The notes under the pieces: generated by a model | The model's database searches: none | What the model was told of the DNA's origin: nothing | Seen by the model: only the letters and a program-made list of their open reading frames with translations | NCBI RefSeq assembly: GCF_026340975.1 | Contig: NZ_JAPEOS010000001.1 | Span: 4,311,001 to 4,375,000, forward strand | Length of the DNA stretch: 64,000 nt | From: Streptomyces sp. NBC_01214 | GTDB lineage: Bacteria; Actinomycetota; Actinomycetes; Streptomycetales; Streptomycetaceae | Reading direction: 5' to 3' | Position numbers and translations under genes: made by a program | Part shown: positions 50,032 through 57,600 of the stretch, one piece after another | Layout: each line of letters opens with the position of its first letter | How positions within the stretch are numbered: position 1 is the stretch's first letter

Positions 50032-50445
50032 ATGGAGACAGCCGAACGCTTCCGCGCCGCCGTGGAGAAGCGGGATCTTGCCGCGTTGGAGGGCCTGTTC
50101 GCCGAGGACGTCCGGTTCTACAGCCCGGTGAAGTTCACGCCCTTCGAGGGCCGGCCCATGGTCCTGGGCCTCTTCGGGGTCCTGATGCGCGTCTTCGAGG
50201 ACTTCCGCTACGTCGGCGACTTCGAGGGCGCGGCCGAGACCAGCGTCGACGGTCAGGAGCTCCCGGCGGAGGTCCTGCTCTTCCGGGCGGCGGTGGACGG
50301 CCGGGAGATCCACGGGATCGACCTGCTCCACTTCGATGAGGCGGGCCGCATCAAGGAGTTCACCGTGATGGTCCGCCCGCAGTCCGCCGTGCAGGCCCTG
50401 GGTCAGGCGGTCCTCGGCGGCCTGGTCGCCGACGGTCTCGCCTAG
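50032..50445 (+). CDS. SnoaL/NTF2-like protein
   Basis: The 137-residue protein fits the NTF2-like cone: METAERFRAAVEKRDLAALE, FAEDVRFYSPVKFTPFEGRP, and a C-terminal HGIDLLHFDEAGRIKEFTVM. Such proteins bind or isomerise small hydrophobic molecules, in polyketide tailoring or detoxification. GAGGAGGGG lies before the ATG. The divergent PadR palindrome overlaps its promoter, so an aromatic-type ligand may induce it. Confidence 0.83.
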   Translation: METAERFRAAVEKRDLAALEGLFAEDVRFYSPVKFTPFEGRPMVLGLFGVLMRVFEDFRYVGDFEGAAETSVDGQELPAEVLLFRAAVDGREIHGIDLLHFDEAGRIKEFTVMVRPQSAVQALGQAVLGGLVADGLA

Positions 50446-50446
50446 C

Positions 50447-50670
50447 TAGGCCGTTTCCTTCGGGTCTTGTCGGCCGAGCCCGCGGTGTGCGGTGCCAGGG
50501 GGTCTCCCCGGGCCCGCAGGGCCGAGGGGGAGCAGGGCAAGGCGGAGATGCGCGCCGCGTACTGGACGTACTCGGGCGCCCCGACCGCCTGGGGGTCCCC
50601 CCGGACGGAGCACGGTGGATCGGGTGCGGTGCCGGGCGCCCGGGCCCGGCGAGATCCGGAGGAGATGGTC
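50447..50670. repeat. Long imperfect palindromic intergenic repeat, copy B
   Basis: It begins CTAGGCCGT two bases after the SnoaL-like stop. The arms around GGTCTTGTCGGCC and GGCGAGATCCGGAGG are imperfectly complementary. The core GTACTGGACGTACTCGGGCG (50559-50578) is identical to the minus strand of copy A over 24 bases. Extra G/C-rich sequence between arm and core makes this copy the longest. Confidence 0.75.
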
Positions 50671-50671
50671 T

Positions 50672-50691
50672 TGGCACCGCTTGCGGTGCCA
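50672..50691. terminator. Perfect 9-bp hairpin
   Basis: TGGCACCGC pairs exactly with GCGGTGCCA across TT. It directly adjoins repeat copy B, and a further inverted repeat (GGAGTGCGG with CCGCACTCC, near 50710-50742) follows. Together they separate the convergent SnoaL-like and methyltransferase genes. Confidence 0.55.
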
Positions 50692-50806
50692 GTCCCGTGC
50701 ACGTCGGGCCGGAGTGCGGACGGCCGTGGCCGCCCGCACTCCCTCGCCGCCACGCCGTCACGCCGGGACGGCAGGACGCCAGGCCGAGGGGCGGTCCCGC
50801 GACGGC

Positions 50807-51544
50807 TTAGTCGGAGGTCGGGCGCAGGACCAGGGTGACGAAGCCGAAGCTGTCCCGGTAGCCGTGCAGCCATTCCGCACGCCGGACGGTGGCAGTCCGC
50901 AGTACCTCGGCGGCGTCCGGATCGGCGGGGTGGTCGAGGGCCCACGAGGCCAGCGAGCCCAAGCAGGACCACTCGTACGCGTCCAGCTCCTCGCGCGTGC
51001 TGACGTGCGCGTGTACGGGAGCCCACCCGTCGTCGACGATGAGGTCCACGGTGGTCGCGAGGTCGTCGAGCTCACCGAAGATCTCGACGGCCTCCCGGGA
51101 GGGCGCGCGGTCCCAGAAGCTCTCACCGAGCAGCACGCGGCCGCCGGGAGCCAGGTGTTGCCGGGCCGCCGCGAGGGTCGGCAGCAGGCCGCCGAAAGCG
51201 TGGGTGGCCCCGACGCTGAGTACCAGGTCGAAGGGCTGGTCGGAGACGAAGTCCGCGGCCTTCTGCTGGTGCACGACGAGACGTTCCTGAACGCCGAGCC
51301 GGCCCGCCGACCGGCGGGCCTGCGCCACCGACTCCTCCGAGGTGTCCACGCCCTCGGCGTGCAGACGGGGGTGCGTGGCCAGGGCGCGCAGGAGCCATTC
51401 CGCGGTACCGCACCCCAGGTCGAGCACCCGCTCGCCGTCGCGCGGTGCGCCGTGTTCGAGCAGTCGGCGTACCGATTCGTCGCCGAGCGGGGCCTTTATG
51501 GGGTGGTCGGCGTGGGCGATCCTGGAGATCTGTTCATGATTCAC
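50807..51544 (-). CDS. Stand-alone SAM methyltransferase, paralogue of the fused domain
   Basis: The 245-residue protein has VLDLGCGTAEWLLRAL (SAM loop), VLSVGATHAFGGLLPTLA and LAPGGRVLLGESFWDRAPS, and ends DSFGFVTLVLRPTSD. It is similar over its whole length to residues 404-648 of the glycosyltransferase fusion at 12620-14566. For example VLDLGCGTAEWLLRAL, AHAFGGLLPTLAAAR versus THAFGGLLPTLAAAR, and WLHGYRDSFGF are shared. The start is GTG at 51544 with a weak ribosome-binding site. The substrate is unknown. Confidence 0.88.
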   Translation of the reverse strand: MNHEQISRIAHADHPIKAPLGDESVRRLLEHGAPRDGERVLDLGCGTAEWLLRALATHPRLHAEGVDTSEESVAQARRSAGRLGVQERLVVHQQKAADFVSDQPFDLVLSVGATHAFGGLLPTLAAARQHLAPGGRVLLGESFWDRAPSREAVEIFGELDDLATTVDLIVDDGWAPVHAHVSTREELDAYEWSCLGSLASWALDHPADPDAAEVLRTATVRRAEWLHGYRDSFGFVTLVLRPTSD

Positions 51545-51613
51545 CGGGGCAGCTTGCCAACGCCGTAGCCCGCGCGCACCCCATTTCCGTCCGGCTACCG
51601 GACACGCCCCGGC

Positions 51614-51830
51614 CTAGGCTGTGTCGGACAAATGATCACGGATCGGTTCGCGGAGCCGGAGGGTCAACGAGGCCAGGATGACTCCGGCGCGGTAGCGGTC
51701 GGCGAGCTTGTCGAACCTGGTCGCGATCGCGCGGAACTGCTCGAGGCGTGCGAAGCATCGTTCGACCACGTTGCGGTCGCGGTAGACCTCCTCATCGAAG
51801 GCCCCCTCACCACCCGCTGTGAGCTGCGTA
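51614..51830 (-). pseudogene. IS5-family transposase, C-terminal remnant
   Basis: Reading the minus strand, AFDEEVYRDRNVVERCFARL and EQFRAIATRFDKLADRY, then AGVILASLTLRLREPIRDHL, end in a TAG at 51614. This matches the C-terminal end of IS5-type DDE transposases, including the catalytic Glu in NVVERCF. Nothing of the N-terminal half is found upstream, so the element is truncated. From 51831 to 52020 I see no gene. Confidence 0.8.
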
Positions 51831-52020
51831 CGCCCTGTTATCGAGAAGATGTTCCGCTCCAGGTGGGATGCGGGTTACTGCCCCTGCGCGCAAGATCCCT
51901 TCAGGGGAGCACCACATGCACGTCGCCGAATCCGAAGCCCGCCCTGGGCGCCCACCCGGTGTCACCAGCCCGGGCGGGTATCACGTGGGCCCTCCTGCGT
52001 GACGTTTGCCTTGTTGTTGC

Positions 52021-52770
52021 TCAAGGCACATCTATGGGCTCGTAGAGCACGTCGGTTCTGAGAATTGTTTTCGTACCCTCAAGAAGCGGGGCCGAGTCGT
52101 GAAGCGTTCGATGCCAGAAGAGGAGCGCATCGCCCGGTTCGGGGCGGTGAGCGCTCAATATTTCCTCAGGCTCTGCGAGCCGGGGCCAGTCCGAAAAGTT
52201 GCGTTGCGCAAAGGGAAGGTCGTTCTGCTTGTCGGCGATGAACCGCGTTTCTCCGCCCACTGCCTCGTACGACAGGTAGACGACGACGGTCAGGTGAGTT
52301 CGCGTTCCATCGGGGGCGAAATAGGGCGAATCGTAGTGCGGGACAAGAAATCCGTCGCGTTCGTACGTGATGAAGCGCATACGCGGATTGACGCACGCCG
52401 GCTTCCAGTGCCTGCCGTCTGTATCCGTCGGATCGTCCGGTCCTACTTCAAACGACAGGAACGTCCGCAGCCTGCGGTAGAACTCTGCCGCCAAGACTTC
52501 GGATTCAGCCGTGGCACGGAGATAGCCGACCGGATCTCCCTCTGCGTAGTTGGCGGCAATGCCGTCTAGGCCCACCGGCACGAAGCGCTGGGCAGCGAGT
52601 TCGGCGGTGAATACCGCCACTTCAGCCGGAGTGAGGAAATGGCGAATCACCCTGGCATCGACGTGTGGGATCTCCGACTCGGTCGGGGCCCATGAGTCAT
52701 CGGCGGATATTCGGTTCAGCGTTTCTTCGGAGAGATCGAAGGGATTTACCGGCATTTCGAACATGCTCAC
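52021..52770 (-). CDS. 2-oxoglutarate/Fe(II)-dependent oxygenase
   Basis: The 249-residue protein has the facial triad: His145 and Asp147 in FLVPHYDSPY, and a distal His in HRTLHDSAPLLEG (His224). Arg238 in ILRTDVLY should bind the 2-oxoglutarate carboxylate. The order and spacing fit prolyl-hydroxylase-like members of the superfamily. The GTG at 52770 overlaps the stop of the preceding 112-residue gene (GTGA), so the pair is made together. The substrate could be a peptide or small molecule. It lies among IS remnants, suggesting acquisition. Confidence 0.83.
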   Translation of the reverse strand: MSMFEMPVNPFDLSEETLNRISADDSWAPTESEIPHVDARVIRHFLTPAEVAVFTAELAAQRFVPVGLDGIAANYAEGDPVGYLRATAESEVLAAEFYRRLRTFLSFEVGPDDPTDTDGRHWKPACVNPRMRFITYERDGFLVPHYDSPYFAPDGTRTHLTVVVYLSYEAVGGETRFIADKQNDLPFAQRNFSDWPRLAEPEEILSAHRPEPGDALLFWHRTLHDSAPLLEGTKTILRTDVLYEPIDVP

Positions 52771-53105
52771 TTGTCCGTCCTGGGGTCATTGTCGATGCCG
52801 CAGCGGCCGTGGCTCCGGGCGCCCGGAACGGCCGCGGGCGGCACAGTGAGGTGAACGGCGGGACTGCCGGCCACATACTCGTGCGTGTTGAATCTGTGGA
52901 GGTTCGCCAAGCGTGCTGCCAGTTCCTCGAATTCGAGGTGGGTGAATTCCGGCCAACTCTTTTTGTGTGATTCTCTCTCGCCGGACGGGATCGTGAGCCG
53001 TTCCGGATAGTGCTCGACGAAGTCGTACGAGGTCCCGAAGGCGACGGAATCGAGGAGGGCAGGGTGCCGCGTGGCGGAGGGTGGAGGGGGGCTGGCGTGG
53101 CGCAC
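52767..53105 (-). CDS. 112-residue unknown protein coupled to the oxygenase
   Basis: The protein contains VAFGTSYDFVEHYPERLTIP, then SWPEFTHLEFEELAARLANL and HEYVAGSPAVHLTVP. It has no signal peptide or membrane segment. AGGAG seven nt before GTG 53105 and the GTGA overlap with the oxygenase gene make it a convincing gene. It could be a partner subunit, a substrate-binding protein or a modified peptide precursor. I do not recognise a family. Confidence 0.7.
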   Translation of the reverse strand: MRHASPPPPSATRHPALLDSVAFGTSYDFVEHYPERLTIPSGERESHKKSWPEFTHLEFEELAARLANLHRFNTHEYVAGSPAVHLTVPPAAVPGARSHGRCGIDNDPRTDK

Positions 53106-53335
53106 GAAACGCTCCTAGCGGGTGGATTTCTCCGGGAGGGGAGGGGTTGCATCATCCGAGTTCACGCTTCGATCGACGCGCTTCTTCGCGTCGGCGCGCG
53201 GCGTCACGAGCGCCGGAGTCTTCGAGGGTGTGAAGTGCACGAGCGGTGGATCGGAGAACAGGGATCGCGCATCAGGGATCAGGCGCTGGGGTGCCGCAGC
53301 GTTGAAATGGGGACAGCCTTGTGTCGATCTCTGCC

Positions 53336-53372
53336 GGGGGTCCGGGGGTCCGGGGGCCCGGGGGTCCGGGGG
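53336..53372 (+). repeat. Five G5 tracts with 3-nt loops (G-quadruplex motif)
   Basis: GGGGG occurs at 53336, 53344, 53352, 53360 and 53368, each separated by exactly three bases (TCC, TCC, CCC, TCC). This is a textbook intramolecular G-quadruplex sequence on the plus strand and also an 8-bp tandem repeat. Confidence 0.8.
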
Positions 53373-53612
53373 TCTGGCGGCAGGCGGCCGCCGGGCGGCT
53401 GGTGCGCGCGCCGGCATGGCTCCGGGCTCGTGCTCGACGTCACGGCCGTGCGTGCGGCGGCGGATCGAGGCTCCTGGAGTCAATGCCCGCAGGTAGCGGG
53501 GGCCGCCGAGCGATTATCGTCATGATGACGAGAATAGACTGGCGTGAACCCACAAAGCAAGCAGGACGTCCCCAACGCGGCGGAAGGGGGCGGGGGGCGG
53601 GGCGGGGACCGG

Positions 53613-53647
53613 CTCGGGGGACTACCGATGCGCGGTAGTCCCCCGAG
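53613..53647. terminator. Perfect 14-bp hairpin not adjacent to an intact gene
   Basis: CTCGGGGGACTACC (53613-53626) pairs exactly with GGTAGTCCCCCGAG (53634-53647) around GATGCGC. It is too strong to be chance alone. No gene ends here; it may be a terminator left from lost DNA, or a mobile-element end. Confidence 0.55.
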
Positions 53648-53785
53648 CAGCGCTGGGCCGCTCCGTACCGGGTGACCGCACGTGCGGTGTGCGAACACCG
53701 CTCTGACGCGGAGCCAGGCCGCCTGGCGTCATTGTCCGTTGCCAATGAAGTGAGTCGAGTGCGGTGTCCTGACCTGGGCCGACTA

Positions 53786-53948
53786 AGCGGTCATCTCGTT
53801 TGGCGAGTCTGGGGGAGCAGATTAGGGTGCAGGCGATGCTGGTGAAGGCGAGGAAGTGTTCGGCTTTGCGTTCGTAGCGGCGGTGGAGTCGGCGGCAGTC
53901 GGCGAGCCAGGCCCTGCTGCATTCGATGGTCCAGCGATGGCGGCCCAC
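53786..53948 (-). pseudogene. IS5-family transposase, C-terminal remnant
   Basis: The minus strand reads MGRHRWTIECSRAWLADCRR, LHRRYERKAEHFLAFTSIAC and TLICSPRLAK, the usual end of an IS5-type transposase (WTIERSRAWL, RRYERKAEHFLAF). Only about 50 codons remain and the intact family would be several times longer. It overlaps the upstream region of the next lipoprotein gene. Confidence 0.82.
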
Positions 53949-54093
53949 TCATGGCGGCTCCGAGAGCCGCACCGACAAATGGAGAGATCAGTCGTTGAGC
54001 ATCGAAATCAGGCCAGGGTGGACGCTGCGCGGTGCGGCGAGGTGCAACGTGGTTGACATACGACGCGCGGTCGATCGCCGAGGTGTCTCGGGT

Positions 54094-54612
54094 GTGAGGG
54101 CTCTGGCTATTGCGGTCGCCGTCACGTCGCTGTCGGTGCTGTCTGTGGGGTGTGGGGTGGACACCCCGCAACTCAACTACACGCCGGTGCGGATGGATCC
54201 CGACCCGGCGCGCACGAAGACGAGGGAGGTCTCCAGCCGCCTGCTGGAGATGGCCGGGGTCAAGGGCAGGGTCACGGAGTCCGGCATGAGCGCCACGGCA
54301 TGCGACACGTACGCCGACGACCGTTTCGCCATGGACCACTCCTGGTCGCTGTACGGCCTGACCGGCGACCAGGTCGACACCGGCATGGAGACCCTGCGGC
54401 AGGCGCTTGGCGAGAATGGCTGGAAGATCATCAGGCAGGGCAAGACCAACAGTGTGGACCAGCACCCCGAGATCTACGCCGTGAACGAGACGGAGCACTT
54501 TTCGGTACAGGCCACCGCCCTCCAGGGTGGGGGGAAGGAGCCGATGCTCGCCTTCACCGTCCACTCCGCCTGCTACCGCGCGGCCTCCCCCTACGCCGCG
54601 AACCACGCGTGA
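54094..54612 (+). CDS. Small lipoprotein of unknown function
   Basis: GTG at 54094 is preceded by GAGGTG. The signal AIAVAVTSLSVLSVGC gives a lipobox Cys at about residue 21, and the mature protein of about 150 residues has LEMAGVKGRVTESGMSATAC and DTYADDRFAMDHSWSLYGLT. Two cysteines follow (ATAC, HSACY). The fold is probably alpha/beta, resembling small Streptomyces lipoproteins that I cannot name. It lies downstream of a transposase remnant. Confidence 0.7.
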   Translation: MRALAIAVAVTSLSVLSVGCGVDTPQLNYTPVRMDPDPARTKTREVSSRLLEMAGVKGRVTESGMSATACDTYADDRFAMDHSWSLYGLTGDQVDTGMETLRQALGENGWKIIRQGKTNSVDQHPEIYAVNETEHFSVQATALQGGGKEPMLAFTVHSACYRAASPYAANHA

Positions 54613-54652
54613 CGGTTCCTCGATGCCCAGCTGAGCGGCCCGATGGTCCGGC

Positions 54653-57600
54653 TTAGGAAGTCAGTTCCCAGGCCCGTGCGAACACCTCGTGCAGGGGCTC
54701 CGTCGGCAGCACCCGGCCGAAGGGGGCGCGGACCGAGTTGCTCCACAGCGGGCGCACCTGGTGGGTCGCCAGCTTCACCGTCTCCAGCGGCAGGTTCGGG
54801 GCCTTCAGCTCGGTCCATTCCCCGGGCAGGAACACGGTCCGACCCGCCCGCGCCCGCTTGGCCTCCATGACCGCGCCGGTGGCGAGGAGTTCCGCTTGGA
54901 CCTCCTTGTGCCGCTTGGCGGTCCAGCCGTTCCACCGCCGTACGTTCCGGTCGGTGGGGGCGGCCAGCGCCGCCACCTGGAGGTACAGCGCCGCCGCGTC
55001 CGCGCCGATGCCGAGCTCGGCCGCCACCCGCGCGACCAGCTCCGGGCAGGACCGCCGCGGATCCGCCTCGTACGCACCGGCCGGCACCGGTCCGGAGCGG
55101 GCCCGGAGCATCATCCGCTCCAGCCCGCCACCGGCCAGCAACGGCGCCACCCGGTCCAACTCCTCCGCGAGGTCGGTGACTTCGCGGACCCGCCGCCACA
55201 CCTCGGGGTCGGCGACCGCTGCGGGCCGCAGGAACGAGGCGCCGCCGGGCGCGCACACCACCAGGGAGCCGGAGTCGTACGCGGCCACCGGTACCGGGCC
55301 TTCCTCCTCGCGGCCGTCCATCGCCACCGGCAGCAGCCCGGGCCCGAACCGCTCCGCGATCCGCGCCGAGGTGTCCTGGACCCGGCCCCCGGGCAGTGCC
55401 AGCAGCAGCTCCGAACGCGCCAGTTCGGCGCGCAGCCGCTCGTACACGTCCATCGCGCCGGCCACCGCCGGATCCCCGACGGGCCGGTCCGTCCAGGCCC
55501 ACACCAGCGCGCTCGCCATTCCGAGGAGGTCGAGTCCCACCGGGGTGCGGTACGGCAACTCGGGTCCGGCCGGGGGCACGGCCCGGACCTCCACCCCGAC
55601 GCCGTACCGGGTCGCAGCCAACTCCCAGCCGGCCGCCTCCACGGGCGCGTTCGCGGTCGTCTCCGTGGCGGCCTCCCAGCCACCCGCCAACCGCCGGGCC
55701 CATACCTCGCCGAGTCCCAGGTCGGTCTCCAGGGCGTCCGCCGCCTCGTCGTGCACGGCGGGCAGCGCCCCGAGCAGCTCCCGCCACACCCCGGCCATCC
55801 GCTCCGCGGCCGCATCGACCCCGCCCGGCCGCCACAGCTCGGCCGGGTCCTCGGGCAGGGCCGCGGCCAGGACGGCGCGCTGTCCGGCGCCCCCGAGCCG
55901 CGCACGCAGTTCCTCGTACGCCCCGGCCGTCAGCGCGGTCGCCCGGTACGGGGCCTTGCACGCCAGGGCGCGGTCCTCGTCCCGGTGGGCCCGGCCGACC
56001 AGACCGGCCACCACGAGCCGGGCCACGGCCCGCCGGACACCGGTCAGTTCCGCGAAGCGTGCGGCTGCCGACTCGGGCACCGGGACCGGACCGTGCGCCT
56101 CGACCGCCGCCACCAGGGCGCGCAGCCGGGCGGCGTCGTCCCGCCGCACCCGCACCGGGCGGGCCTGTGCGAGCACCGCCGGCACCGGGTCGCCGTCCGG
56201 ATCTCCGACGGCGGGCGCCACGAACCAGCACGCCGACCCGCCGGACCGCAGTGCGGCGGACGCCACGGCCGTCCCGCCCGCCCGCAGCCCGTCCAGGTCC
56301 GCGGAGCCGGGCGTCCGGCCCACCCACCATCGGCTGCCCGCACGGGCGAAGGGCTGGTCGGCCCAAGTGTCTAGCAGCGCGAGCAGGGCGGCCCGATCCG
56401 CGTCCGGGGTGGGTGCCACCGCCGCCCGCCACGCCACGGCGTCGATCGAGCCCAGCAGCTGCGACCAGTCGTGCGGCGGCGCGGGCGGCGACAGCCGCCG
56501 CACCTCCTCCACGATCGTCCCGGCCAGGCAGGCGCCGTCGGCGGCCAGCGCGCCGAGCGTCGCCGGCAGGGCCACGTCCCGGGTCCGCCCGTGCGCGTCC
56601 TCCTCCCCGCCCGGGACCAGCCCGAACAGCGCGGGCAGCAGCTCGGTGTCCCGCGCGGACCGGCGCAGCACGACCGGCGGGGCCTCTGCGATCAGGGACA
56701 CGCGCCGGTGCAGGGCCCGCCGTCGCTCCTCCACCCGGGCCGCCCGCCCGGCCACCGCCACGACCGCCTCGGCCAGGACCGGGTCGGTGACCTCCGGCAA
56801 CTCCCGGGCCACGACCGCGCGCAGCGCCTCCTCGCCGGTGAGGGCGGCCGCCAGCAGGGCCTGCGCCGTCTGCCCGTCCACGCTCCGCAGCGCCCGGGAC
56901 CCGGCCGCGTCACGCGTGCGCAGCAGGTACCAGAAGGCGGGCGGCAGGGCCACGCCCGCCGACACCGTGACCTGCCGGGCCGGCCTCACCCGCGGGTGCT
57001 TGGGGGAGTGGTGCCCGTCCAGCTCCCACAGCAGGACGCCGTCCGCGGTGTACGCGCGCACACCCGTATCGGTCTGCGCCTCGGCCAGGACCACGTCCTC
57101 CACCGCGCCCTCCGGCGCGGCCCACAGCCCCCACGGCTCCTGCCCCGGCCGGTCGATGTCGAAGCGGGCCGTACGTCCGTCCACGCTCTCCACCAGGTAG
57201 TGGTCGGGCGCGTGGTCGCGGTGCCGGGTGCGGAACAGCACCCGGGTCCCGACCAATCCGTCCCGGCTGCCCAGCGGGGAGTCGGACAGCCCGGCGGGCA
57301 GCGGTGCCAGTTGCAGCGCCTCCGAGTCCAGGCTCATTCCCACCTCGGACGGCTCCGCGGCGGCATCGGCGCCCGGTGCGCGGCCGGGGAACTCCGGCAG
57401 CGCAACGGCTCCCCGCCGTTCCCCGGTGACCGGGTCCACCACCTCCCACGGCTTCCGCCCGTAGATCGTGTTGGTCCAGATCCGGGAGCCGTCGCCGAGC
57501 AACAGCTCCTCGCCGTCGATGCCTTCGGTGTCCCCCGGACGCAGCACGCGCAAGCCGCTGTGGCGACCGCCCCCGTCGGCGCTCTCGAACTGGAAGCCGT

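Larger units (their letters stand above)
53106..53785. other. Accessory intergenic region with G-rich repeat and hairpin
   Basis: No convincing gene lies in this 680 bp. Short frames here have poor codon bias. Besides the two features listed inside, TCGTCATGATGACGA (53517-53531) is a small palindrome and CCGCACGTGCGG near 53678 another. The oxygenase operon promoter should lie near 53106-53200. Confidence 0.5.

Noticed and set aside
53122..53496. Overlapping open frames on both strands around the G5 repeat
   Set aside because: They arise from the GGGGGTCC repeat and biased base composition and have no ribosome-binding site or domain.
54738..57200. 820-codon plus-strand frame
   Set aside because: It is antisense to the large 54653-59434 gene and is compositionally Arg/Ser/Ala-rich with no motif; the minus-strand codon bias is the real one.
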